Shown here in pieces: positions 1 to 5,953 of a stretch of 5,953 nt of DNA. Source of the stretch: Mageeibacillus sp. UBA1255 (GTDB lineage Bacteria; Bacillota; Clostridia; UBA1212; UBA1255); NCBI GenBank assembly GCA_002308795.1, contig DBVV01000116.1, positions 1-5,953 on the forward strand, given 5' to 3'. The position numbers and the translations under genes were made by a program. The notes under the pieces were generated by a model. That model saw only the letters and a list, made by a program, of their open reading frames with translations. It did no database searches and was not told the DNA's origin. Position 1 is the stretch's first letter. Each line of letters begins with the position of its first letter.

Positions 1-486
1 GAGGGGCTTAGGCTGATGCATAAGGCACTTGCGGACAAGCGCATGCCGGAGCTTTGTGATTATTCGGAAGATGATTTCACCGCCGCACGTCCGGTCCTCG
101 ATAAAGAGCCTGTGATCCGTTCGAGAGTTGAACACGTGATCAGGGAAAACGCGCGGGTGACAAGGGCTGCCGAAGCGCTTTCGAAGGGTGATCTTAACGG
201 GTTCGGTCTGATCCTGAAGGAGGCTAATGAGTCGATAAGATACCTTTACGAGGTCACAGGCGACGAGCTTGACGCCATGTTCGACGAGGCCCAGAATTTC
301 GATTACTGCCTCGGTTCCCGTATGACCGGCGCCGGATTCGGCGGATGCACTATAAATATCGTTCCGTCCGATAAAACGGATGAATTCTGCCGCGAACTCG
401 GAAGCCGTTATGAAAAGAAAACGGGGATCAGACCCGAGTTCTACATCTGCTCGATAGGAGACGGTGTAAGAGAACTTAAGATCTGA
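1..486 (+). CDS. galK: Galactokinase, C-terminal part (5' end outside window)
   Basis: This is the last 161 residues of a GHMP-family sugar kinase, best read as galactokinase, which phosphorylates galactose to galactose-1-phosphate in the cytoplasm (first committed step of the Leloir pathway). The frame is open from base 1, so the ATG at 16 is internal and the true start lies to the left. Visible residues 110-116 read GAGFGGC, the third conserved GHMP motif (usually GGGFGGC), near the nucleotide-binding site. It is preceded by LGSRMT, and the segment HVIRENARVTRAAEAL followed by the GDL, ESIRYLYEV and ELD elements matches the galactokinase C-terminal helices. The ending (GIRPEFYIC, then a short tail) is also typical. 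The N-terminal galactose-binding signature and ATP motif lie outside the window. It converges on the tldE gene with a 39-base gap. A related GHMP kinase is possible but less likely. The visible part shows no damage. Confidence 0.9.
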   Translation, partial: EGLRLMHKALADKRMPELCDYSEDDFTAARPVLDKEPVIRSRVEHVIRENARVTRAAEALSKGDLNGFGLILKEANESIRYLYEVTGDELDAMFDEAQNFDYCLGSRMTGAGFGGCTINIVPSDKTDEFCRELGSRYEKKTGIRPEFYICSIGDGVRELKI

Positions 487-525
487 TCCGCATTTCCGCC
501 ACGCGCGTTTTATTATAATACACAG
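487..525. other. Convergent 39-base gap between galK and tldE stops
   Basis: Two genes on opposite strands end here, so a shared terminator would be expected. The gap holds a GC-rich palindrome ACGCGCGT (501-508) followed by TTTATTATAATA. An eight-base perfect palindrome has no loop and would not make a stable terminator stem, and the run of T is only four bases (508-511). On the minus strand no T-run follows any stem. Termination here is therefore not explained by a standard rho-independent hairpin. Confidence 0.5.
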
Positions 526-1812
526 TTAAGCTGAAGCATCTCCGGATCCGCCGGCGACACGCACGTTTTTCAATCTGACTGCCATCGGGCCTTCGTATGA
601 AGAATCCGAATAGCGCTCTTTAGAAAACGTCATACTGCCCTGGACCTCGGAGATGTTGCCGTTCACGGAACCTCCGGTCAATATCTTTACGCCGTTTTCC
701 GTGAACAGGTACGCCAGGCGTATCTCTCCTCCGAAAAATCCCGACAGGCTGTCTGTCTGAAAGTCTGAAAAGCTTACCGGATAGAGGCAGCCCTGCTTCA
801 TATTATCAAATCCGGTATCTCCGCAGTCGAGGCGTATGTTCCTGTACGTCCCCGTCGGTTCCGCCCCGATGTACCTGCACTGGCGCGTATATCCGTGCAG
901 CAGCTCAAGCACGCCTTCCGTGATTAGTTTACGCTCGGGCATGAAAATACCCTCGTCGGAGAAGGGAGAATCCGGGAAGACCGTGACTGACAGCTTTTCA
1001 CCGGAGATATCTTCACCCTGGACCGGCGTGCCGGGAGCCCAGTCAGAATAACCGGGGTATATCATTGACGCGTTCGATCTGTCGGTATAATAGCTAAGGA
1101 GCGTTTTAAGATGTTTTCCGGAAAGGATCACGTCGTAGATACCATCCGCAGGAGGGGTATCGGCCATTGCCCGGTCGCGCACTGTCGTAAGAGCTTCCGA
1201 AACTGCGGTGCCGAGGCCGTCAATATTCCCGGGTGCATAGTCGAAATCGAAATATTGTTCCACGTCCCGCGGCTCGCGGCACTGGACAACGTATTCGCCC
1301 TTTACCTTGCGCTTTGTGTATTTCACGTCTGTTCCGGTCGAAGTAACTATCCGGACGTCAACGACGCTTCCGAATATCTCGGCACTGTTGATGAAACTCA
1401 CGGGATCGTTGTCCGCGCCGAACAGGACGCCGGCAGCTCTGAGCGCCAGCTCTTCCGCGGTATCGCCATTGCCCCCCGCAGGCTCTGCATACGTTTCATT
1501 TGAAGGCGAAGCGAGTTCAAAATACTTGTTTCTTACGTACAGGGCAGCTTCGTATGCTCTCGCGAGCTGTGCCTGGACCTCCAGTGCCGTAAGGCCCGGG
1601 AAAAGTTTGACCTCCGACTCCCCCTTCATTCGCTCACCTTCGTAAACGAAATCGCGGTATACTTTTACGCGGTAACCGGTGATATCGCGTGAGCGGGGCA
1701 TATCGAGGTCTCTTCGGACGAAATACAGTTCGGCCGTATGGACTTTCTCCTCAATCGCTATATATTCTTCGATTTCTGTGGCTCTGAGCGCCGCCAATAT
1801 CATTTTAAGCAT
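526..1812 (-). CDS. tldE: TldE/PmbA-type partner of TldD (peptidase U62 family, no metal site)
   Basis: This 428-residue cytoplasmic protein belongs to the TldD/PmbA family and is probably the non-catalytic half of a TldD-TldE pair. In the characterised E. coli system the heterodimer degrades small unfolded or leader-type peptides (microcin B17 precursor, CcdA). The best family signal is the C-terminal half: SGFFGGEIRLAYLF (about 357-370) followed by ILTGGSVNGNI (377-387), the usual PmbA-like closing strands. The YDVILSGKHLKTLLSYY segment (226-242) sits where TldD carries its zinc helix but has no HExxxH, as expected for the E subunit. The N-terminal 100 residues are poorly conserved by eye. 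Start at 1812 is preferred over the ATG three codons later because GGGAGG lies 8 bases upstream. It follows tldD by 23 bases, supporting coupled expression. No signal peptide or membrane segment is seen. The family is confident; the peptide substrate is unknown. Confidence 0.82.
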   Translation of the reverse strand: MLKMILAALRATEIEEYIAIEEKVHTAELYFVRRDLDMPRSRDITGYRVKVYRDFVYEGERMKGESEVKLFPGLTALEVQAQLARAYEAALYVRNKYFELASPSNETYAEPAGGNGDTAEELALRAAGVLFGADNDPVSFINSAEIFGSVVDVRIVTSTGTDVKYTKRKVKGEYVVQCREPRDVEQYFDFDYAPGNIDGLGTAVSEALTTVRDRAMADTPPADGIYDVILSGKHLKTLLSYYTDRSNASMIYPGYSDWAPGTPVQGEDISGEKLSVTVFPDSPFSDEGIFMPERKLITEGVLELLHGYTRQCRYIGAEPTGTYRNIRLDCGDTGFDNMKQGCLYPVSFSDFQTDSLSGFFGGEIRLAYLFTENGVKILTGGSVNGNISEVQGSMTFSKERYSDSSYEGPMAVRLKNVRVAGGSGDASA

Positions 1813-1820
1813 TATCTATA

Positions 1821-1826
1821 CCTCCC
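1821..1826 (-). promoter_or_regulatory. Ribosome binding site of tldE
   Basis: On the minus strand GGGAGG precedes the ATG at 1812-1810 by 8 bases. The alternative ATG at 1803-1801 would be 17 bases away, so this site decides the start in favour of the longer protein (MLKM...). Confidence 0.75.
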
Positions 1827-1835
1827 CGACCGCCT

Positions 1836-3278
1836 TTAACCGAGGCGTACCTTTGCTTTGATGTACGGTCCTCCGTCGCTGACTTTTACCCACTCTTTAT
1901 ATCCTTTACCGCACATTCCGCCGCCGGAAAATTCGACGTTTCTGCTCATCATCGTTATAGATCTCAGCAGGTCCGGAACGTACCCGGTAAGCACAACGGG
2001 AGAGTAGATCTTCCCTGTAAGTTTACCGTCCGCGATCTCTCTTGCGTGGCTGACCATGCACTGGATACCCCAGTTTTTGGGATCTTCCATGCCGCTGGTG
2101 GGATTTTCGAGCAAAAAGCCGTACTTTATTGACGCTATCATATCATCGACGTCGTCGCTGCCGCCCTCGAAAAACGTGTTTGTCATTCTCGTGTATGCTT
2201 TCGCCCCGAAATCCTGGCGTCTGCCGTTGCCCGTAGGCGGCGTGCCCAGAGAAAGGGCGCTAAGGTCATCGCTTATGCCTCTTTTCAATATGCCTTTTTC
2301 TATTATTACGGTGTCGCGCGCTTCCACACCTTCGTCGTCGAAGAAATACGATCCCGTCTCATACGCGGCGATTCCTCCGTCGTGCATCGTTACCAGTTCC
2401 GAGGCGACCTGCTTTCCGATATGATCCTTCGCCAGTGCCCTGTCTTTTACGAACATATCCATTTCTACGCCATGTCCGAATGCCTCGTGAACGATCATTC
2501 CGGTCACGTCAGGAGTGCAGATGCAGTCGTAAGTTCCGGGGATCATTGGCTGGCTTTCTAAAAGCGCTTCTACGGTTTCTACCAGATATCCGAGCTTTTC
2601 TTTGATCCCGTCGATTATCTCAAGTCCGCCGAGGCCGGAGACGCTCGTGTAAACAGTTTTAACTTCCTGCCCTCTTTTTGCCATAACAGAGACAGCGCCT
2701 ACCGTCCATAAAAGATTCTGAGTCAGATCCCGTCTGGCCGAGAGGAACAGCTTGTGTATCTCCTGATATGTCACGCTGATCCCGCAGTCAATAAGCTTCG
2801 GAGACATTGACAGCCCCTCTTCCCGTATGCCGGAAATGACGTCGATGATCTTTCCGTCGCCGTATTCGTCCGGATGGATCTTATACGTCGTATTTTTTAC
2901 GAAACTGAGTTCCTCTTCTTCGATCCTGCCGCGGGACATATTGCCCGCGAATCCCTCGAGCCCGTCTCGCATTCCTATGATCTTTTCCCTGACCGTATCG
3001 AGAACGTCCTCTATAGAATCGTCGCTGATCTGACTCAGGCTGTACTCCGCAAAACCCTTTTCGTCACGCACCCTTATGACTATGCCTCGGCTTGTATGCA
3101 GAGGATTCGCCGTCGCCGAAACGCCCCCGGCGGAAGCCGTGTACGTCCGTGAGGAATTGTCCGTGGCAAGTATGCTGTAATAGCTGTATTCTTCTCCGAG
3201 TCTTTTACCAAGTTTGAGCAGGACCGGCCGTATTTCATCCAGATATATGCTCGACCCGACTTCAGATAATTCTTTCAT
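1836..3278 (-). CDS. tldD: TldD family zinc metallopeptidase (peptidase U62)
   Basis: This 480-residue protein is the catalytic subunit of a TldD/TldE cytoplasmic peptidase. HEAFGHGVEMD at 264-274 contains the family's HExxxH zinc motif: His264 and His269 as ligands and Glu265 as catalytic base. The third ligand in E. coli TldD is a cysteine near the C terminus; here Cys456 within GGGMCGKGY (452-460) is the obvious equivalent, so all catalytic residues appear present. Other family landmarks are SYYSILATDNSS near residues 32-43, the glycine-rich PPTGNGRRQDFGAKAYTRMTN stretch (347-367), and MVSHAREI (408-415). Length is near that of E. coli TldD. Start at 3278 is backed by GGAGGG 6 bases upstream. 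It lies 65 bases after the DJ-1 gene and 23 bases before its partner tldE. Known family roles are peptide degradation and RiPP leader removal; no precursor peptide gene is visible here, so the substrate remains open. Confidence 0.93.
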   Translation of the reverse strand: MKELSEVGSSIYLDEIRPVLLKLGKRLGEEYSYYSILATDNSSRTYTASAGGVSATANPLHTSRGIVIRVRDEKGFAEYSLSQISDDSIEDVLDTVREKIIGMRDGLEGFAGNMSRGRIEEEELSFVKNTTYKIHPDEYGDGKIIDVISGIREEGLSMSPKLIDCGISVTYQEIHKLFLSARRDLTQNLLWTVGAVSVMAKRGQEVKTVYTSVSGLGGLEIIDGIKEKLGYLVETVEALLESQPMIPGTYDCICTPDVTGMIVHEAFGHGVEMDMFVKDRALAKDHIGKQVASELVTMHDGGIAAYETGSYFFDDEGVEARDTVIIEKGILKRGISDDLSALSLGTPPTGNGRRQDFGAKAYTRMTNTFFEGGSDDVDDMIASIKYGFLLENPTSGMEDPKNWGIQCMVSHAREIADGKLTGKIYSPVVLTGYVPDLLRSITMMSRNVEFSGGGMCGKGYKEWVKVSDGGPYIKAKVRLG

Positions 3279-3343
3279 TTTTTACCCTCCGTACCGTATC
3301 GCCGCTTTCGTATCGCGCCGTACGGTTTTATTCTGTAAGTCTG
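3279..3343 (-). promoter_or_regulatory. 65-base leader of tldD with RBS and competing inverted repeats
   Basis: This is the longest noncoding gap in the operon. On the minus strand it ends in GGAGGG (3290-3285), 6 bases before the tldD ATG. CCGTAC (3325-3320) can pair with GTACGG (3294-3289), which includes the first two bases of the ribosome binding site. The same upstream arm, read as ACCGTA (3326-3321), can instead pair with TACGGT (3298-3293), leaving the site free. Between them lies an 8-base direct repeat, GCGATACG, at 3316-3309 and 3302-3295. No convincing -35/-10 pair is visible. The ribosome binding site is solid; a regulatory role for the repeats is only a suggestion, since each stem is six base pairs with a loop over 20 bases. 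Confidence 0.45.
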
Positions 3344-3931
3344 CTATTTCACGCGGTGCGGATACATCACCGTTTTCGCAAGCGCAAGCGCTTCTTTTCT
3401 GCCGAATAGTTTTTCGACGAGCTTAAGACCGAATTCGGTCGCGCATCCGGCGCCTCTGCCTGTGATGAGATTCCCGTCTTCCACGACCGCTTCCGTTAAG
3501 TATTCATATTCGTCTCCGTTAAGGCATCCCGGATATGAAGTCACTTTTTTCCCTTTGAGTATTCCGGCGCGTTCGAGTGCGATCGGCGCGGCGCATATGG
3601 CTGATACTACTTTCCCGGAATCGAACATTTTGCGGGCAAGTTTTGTGACCCTTTTATCGTCGCGTAGAGAGTTCGCGTTCTTCCCTCCTCCCGGCAGGAA
3701 CAGGCAGTCGGCGTCAATTTTCCCGTTCATCTCTTCCCATACCGCGTCGCTTGTTATATTTATGCCGTGGCTTCCTTTCATGATCCTGTCACCGGTCATG
3801 CTGACGACGGTCACGTCCGCTCCTGCTCTTCTCAGCAGATCAACGGGGGCAATAAATTCAGTTTCTTCGAATCCGTCGTGTACCGCTACCAGCACTTTAA
3901 CGGCGTCGTTTTTGTCGTTTTTCATGGTCAT
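3344..3931 (-). CDS. DJ-1/PfpI family protein (YajL/DJ-1-like)
   Basis: This 195-residue cytoplasmic protein has the DJ-1/ThiJ/PfpI fold, like YajL and human DJ-1. Members are linked to oxidative-stress protection, glyoxalase activity or repair of glycated molecules (debated). The N-terminal strand and acidic loop VLVAVHDGFEETEF (13-26) carry Glu25, matching the conserved glutamate that tunes the reactive cysteine. FLPGGG (78-83) is the usual glycine turn. VVSAICAAP (108-116) is the nucleophile elbow with Cys113, equivalent to DJ-1 Cys106. ITGRGAGCATEF (156-167) is the conserved closing segment. The position matching DJ-1 His126 (in KVTSYPG) is Tyr133, so any activity would not rest on a Cys-His pair. 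Length is standard. Its ATG directly follows the radA stop codon (TGAATG), so translation is probably coupled. PfpI-type protease activity is unlikely, since the SAICAAP elbow and overall pattern fit the DJ-1 branch. Confidence 0.9.
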   Translation of the reverse strand: MTMKNDKNDAVKVLVAVHDGFEETEFIAPVDLLRRAGADVTVVSMTGDRIMKGSHGINITSDAVWEEMNGKIDADCLFLPGGGKNANSLRDDKRVTKLARKMFDSGKVVSAICAAPIALERAGILKGKKVTSYPGCLNGDEYEYLTEAVVEDGNLITGRGAGCATEFGLKLVEKLFGRKEALALAKTVMYPHRVK

Positions 3932-5341
3932 TCATTCTCCTTCTTTCAGCATGCTGTCGAACTCCGCGGACAACGTACGGATATTGTCGACGTATATCAG
4001 TTCTCCGCCTCCGGGCGGTGATGATATTCCTTTTTTATTTCCTGCGGGAAGATATATTTTCGTAAATCCCAGCCTTAGTGCTTCGTTCACTCTTTTTTCT
4101 ATGTTCGTGACCGTCCTGATCTCTCCGGTCAGTCCGAGTTCGCCTATATATACTGCTTCCGACGGGAGCGGTATCCCGCGGTATGAAGACATTATCGATG
4201 CGCAGACAGCCATATCCGCGGCCGGTTCATTCAGCCTTATGCCACCCACGACGTTTATGAACACGTCGCATTTCCCCAGCGCGTACCCGGCGCGTTTTTC
4301 AAGCACGGCGATCAGCAGAGATATGCGGTTATAATCGAGGCCGGCGCACATCCTTCTGGGCATGTTCAGGGGCGAACTTGTTACCAGCGCCTGGACTTCG
4401 AGCATCATGGGACGGCTGCCTTCCATTGCCGCCACGACCGAAGTACCGCTCACACCGCGGGGCCTTCCCTCGAGCATTGCCGACGACGGATTTTCTATCT
4501 CGCACAGGCCACTGTCACGCATCTCGAACACGCCGATCTCGTTCGTTGACCCGAACCGGTTTTTAACTGCTCTCAGGATGCGGTAGCTAAGGTGCCTCTC
4601 CCCTTCGAAATACAGTACGGTATCGACCATATGTTCCAGCACTCTCGGCCCGGCGATCGAGCCTTCTTTAGTGACGTGCCCTACGATGAATACGGTGATC
4701 CCGAGTATTTTTGCGATCCGCATGAATTTCGCAGTGATCTCTCTTACCTGGCTCACGCTTCCGGGCGCGGACGTCAGCTGGTCGTCTTCAAGCGTCTGTA
4801 TCGAATCCAGCACTATATATGACGGTTTTATCTGATCTATCTGTGAGATTATGCTGTCAACGGAAGTTTCGTTATAGATGAACAGCTGCCCTTCCTTAAC
4901 GCCGAGTCTGTCTGCTCGCATTTTGATCTGGCGCTCGGATTCCTCTCCCGAAACGTACAGCACGCGCCCGGCGGACAATGAAAGATGGCCGGATATCATC
5001 AGCATAAGCGTGGATTTTCCTATGCCGGGATCTCCAGCGACGAGCACCATCGAGCCGCGTACGATGCCTCCGCCCATGACTCTGTCAAGTTCGCCTATAC
5101 CCGAAGAATCGCGTACGCCTTCTTTCCCCGAATCGATCTCATCGATCCTGAGAGGCCCTGAGCTGTTCGTCGCTATACCGTTCAGATTTCCTTCGGCGGC
5201 GCCGCTTTTTTTACCTCGTTTTACTTCCGAAGGCTCCTCGACGAACGAATTCCATTCTCCGCAGCCGGGGCATTTTCCGAGCCAGCCGTTCGATTCATAT
5301 CCGCATTGTGTACAATAAAAAACCGTTTTGCTTTTCGCCAT
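3932..5341 (-). CDS. radA: DNA repair ATPase RadA (Sms)
   Basis: This is a complete 469-residue RadA, a RecA-like hexameric ATPase that drives branch migration and helps process recombination intermediates during DNA repair and, in Gram-positives, transformation. Domains in order: an N-terminal zinc finger with Cys10, Cys13, Cys24 and Cys27 (CTQCGYES, then CPGCGEWN); a RecA core with Walker A GDPGIGKST (103-111), Walker B YIVLDS (175-180), and the RadA-specific KNRFG motif (260-264); then a C-terminal Lon-like domain with INVVGGIRLNEPAADMA (362-378), which in this family is a DNA-binding scaffold and not a protease. The start MAKSKTVFYC matches the family's usual N terminus. Its ribosome binding site is weak: GGAG at 5356-5353, 11 bases upstream and inside the clpC end, with only 6 bases between the clpC stop and this ATG, so coupling to clpC is likely. 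Nothing appears missing. Confidence 0.97.
   Translation of the reverse strand: MAKSKTVFYCTQCGYESNGWLGKCPGCGEWNSFVEEPSEVKRGKKSGAAEGNLNGIATNSSGPLRIDEIDSGKEGVRDSSGIGELDRVMGGGIVRGSMVLVAGDPGIGKSTLMLMISGHLSLSAGRVLYVSGEESERQIKMRADRLGVKEGQLFIYNETSVDSIISQIDQIKPSYIVLDSIQTLEDDQLTSAPGSVSQVREITAKFMRIAKILGITVFIVGHVTKEGSIAGPRVLEHMVDTVLYFEGERHLSYRILRAVKNRFGSTNEIGVFEMRDSGLCEIENPSSAMLEGRPRGVSGTSVVAAMEGSRPMMLEVQALVTSSPLNMPRRMCAGLDYNRISLLIAVLEKRAGYALGKCDVFINVVGGIRLNEPAADMAVCASIMSSYRGIPLPSEAVYIGELGLTGEIRTVTNIEKRVNEALRLGFTKIYLPAGNKKGISSPPGGGELIYVDNIRTLSAEFDSMLKEGE
3937..3942 (-). promoter_or_regulatory. Ribosome binding site of the DJ-1 gene, inside the radA 3' end
   Basis: AAGGAG on the minus strand lies within the last radA codons. 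It is 5 bases from the ATG at 3931-3929 and 11 bases from the second ATG at 3925-3923. Neither spacing is ideal, so the protein may begin MTMKND or MKND; the first is kept because it abuts the radA stop and suits translational coupling. Confidence 0.55.
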
Positions 5342-5347
5342 TAGATA

Positions 5348-5953
5348 TCACGCTCCGTCCGTCGCGACTGCCTCCAGCCCGTCACCGTCCTGTTTTACTC
5401 TGACCGAGATAACGGCGCGAAAAATATTATCGCCGCCCTTTTTCTTCCTGAGGCCTGCGGCAGGCGCCGCAGCGGAATGTTTCAGTATCTCCTCCGAAAG
5501 CATATCCTCGATCTCTCTTCTGATGACACGTTTAAGAGGTCTTGCACCGAATTTAGGATCAAATCCTTTGCTGGCAACGTACTGCGCAACTCCTTCTTCG
5601 AATCTGATCTCTACACCGCTCTCCGCGCCTCTTTTTTTCACGAGCTCGAGCTGGAGCGCGGCAATATCTTTTATCTGTTCCTGCGTAAGAGGCCTGAATA
5701 TGACGGTCTCGTCGATCCTGTTCAGGAACTCGGGCTTGAACACTTTTTTCAGCTCATTCTTAACGGAATCGGACATTGCTTCGTACTTGTTCTGCTCCGT
5801 GTCGTCGCTGAATCCGAGGGTGCGTCTGTCTGTTATATCACGCGCGCCGACGTTTGAAGTCATTATGATAACGGTATTTTTAAAGTCCGCCGTCCTTCCT
5901 TTCGCATCGGTAAGGATGCCGTCCTCCAGCACCTGGAGCAGGATGTTGAACAC
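5348..5953 (-). CDS. clpC: ClpC-type Clp ATPase, C-terminal part (5' end outside window)
   Basis: These are the last 201 residues of an AAA+ Hsp100 unfoldase that feeds substrates to the ClpP protease. The first visible codon is GTG, an internal valine (VFNILLQVLEDG), so this is not a start. Visible parts of the second ATPase module are: LTDAKGRTADFKNT (14-27), sensor 1 TSN (32-34), arginine finger in FLNRIDE (Arg79), and sensor 2 GARPLKR (136-142). LGF at 46-48, ahead of the KPEFLNRIDE block, sits where ClpC and ClpA carry the ClpP-docking tripeptide, which ClpB lacks; together with the radA neighbour this favours ClpC. After LSEEILK (152-158) comes an Ala/Pro- then Lys-rich stretch (HSAAAPAAGLRKKKGG) that looks longer than in Bacillus ClpC. 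In many Bacillota this gene sits with ctsR and mcsAB under CtsR control; that region is not in the window. Confidence 0.92.
   Translation of the reverse strand: MFNILLQVLEDGILTDAKGRTADFKNTVIIMTSNVGARDITDRRTLGFSDDTEQNKYEAMSDSVKNELKKVFKPEFLNRIDETVIFRPLTQEQIKDIAALQLELVKKRGAESGVEIRFEEGVAQYVASKGFDPKFGARPLKRVIRREIEDMLSEEILKHSAAAPAAGLRKKKGGDNIFRAVISVRVKQDGDGLEAVATDGA

Noticed and set aside
514..519. A perfect TATAAT on the plus strand, resembling a -10 box.
   Set aside because: No TTGACA-like -35 box lies 16-18 bases upstream and no plus-strand gene follows; the sequence runs straight into the antisense of tldE.
1111..1645. Two overlapping plus-strand open frames of 130 and 112 codons.
   Set aside because: Both are antisense to tldE, overlap each other in different frames and show no family motifs. 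The minus-strand frame has a clear family match and ribosome binding site.
2056..2424. A 122-codon plus-strand open frame.
   Set aside because: It is antisense to the TldD region just downstream of the zinc motif (residues about 285-408), including the conserved glycine-rich and MVSHAREI stretches, and is explained by the coding bias of that gene.
3378..3397. A tandem GCAAGC hexamer and a small AAGCG/CGCTT hairpin followed by pyrimidines, resembling a terminator.
   Set aside because: It lies inside the DJ-1 gene and encodes its EALALAK helix. The five-pair stem reads as a terminator only on the antisense strand, where no gene is transcribed.
3933..3935. An extra ATG overlapping the radA stop codon as ATGA.
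   Set aside because: It is out of frame with the DJ-1 gene and reaches a stop after about a dozen codons, so it does not start a recognisable gene.
3462..4334. A 290-codon open frame on the plus strand.
   Set aside because: It lies antisense to radA and the DJ-1 gene, both confidently identified. Its translation is Ser/Pro/Phe-rich low-complexity sequence with no recognisable motif and no good ribosome binding site, as expected of a shadow frame.

Overview
The window looks like chromosomal DNA from a Gram-positive member of the Bacillota, most likely a Clostridia-type anaerobe. The reasons are a ClpC-type Clp ATPase followed at once by radA (the order seen in the Bacillota ctsR-mcsAB-clpC-radA cluster), strong GGAGG-type ribosome binding sites, tight gene packing and a base composition near half G+C. 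The genus cannot be fixed from the sequence.

Layout: positions 1-486 (+) hold the 3' end of a galactokinase gene. It converges on a block of five co-directional minus-strand genes that fills the rest of the window. In transcription order, right to left, these are: the 3' end of a clpC-like gene (5953-5348), radA (5341-3932), a DJ-1/PfpI family gene (3931-3344), a TldD-type metallopeptidase gene (3278-1836) and its TldE/PmbA-type partner (1812-526). Gaps in the block are 6, 0, 65 and 23 bases, so it reads as one operon. The 65-base gap before tldD is the only place where a separate promoter or leader control could sit.

Working together: ClpC unfolds proteins for ClpP, RadA is a DNA-repair and recombination ATPase, DJ-1 proteins are tied to oxidative and carbonyl stress, and TldD/TldE is a two-subunit peptidase. 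The shared theme is upkeep of protein and DNA under stress. This is inferred from the families; no promoter or CtsR site is visible, because the cluster starts beyond the right edge. The galactokinase belongs to galactose use (Leloir pathway) and is probably functionally unrelated.

No RNA genes, mobile elements, CRISPR arrays, origins or convincing rho-independent terminators were found. All noncoding gaps are short (longest 65 bases). I see no clear sign of an undescribed system. The points most worth a second look are the DJ-1 gene sitting directly between radA and tldD, two competing inverted repeats at the tldD ribosome binding site, and the strongly diverged, metal-site-free TldE partner.
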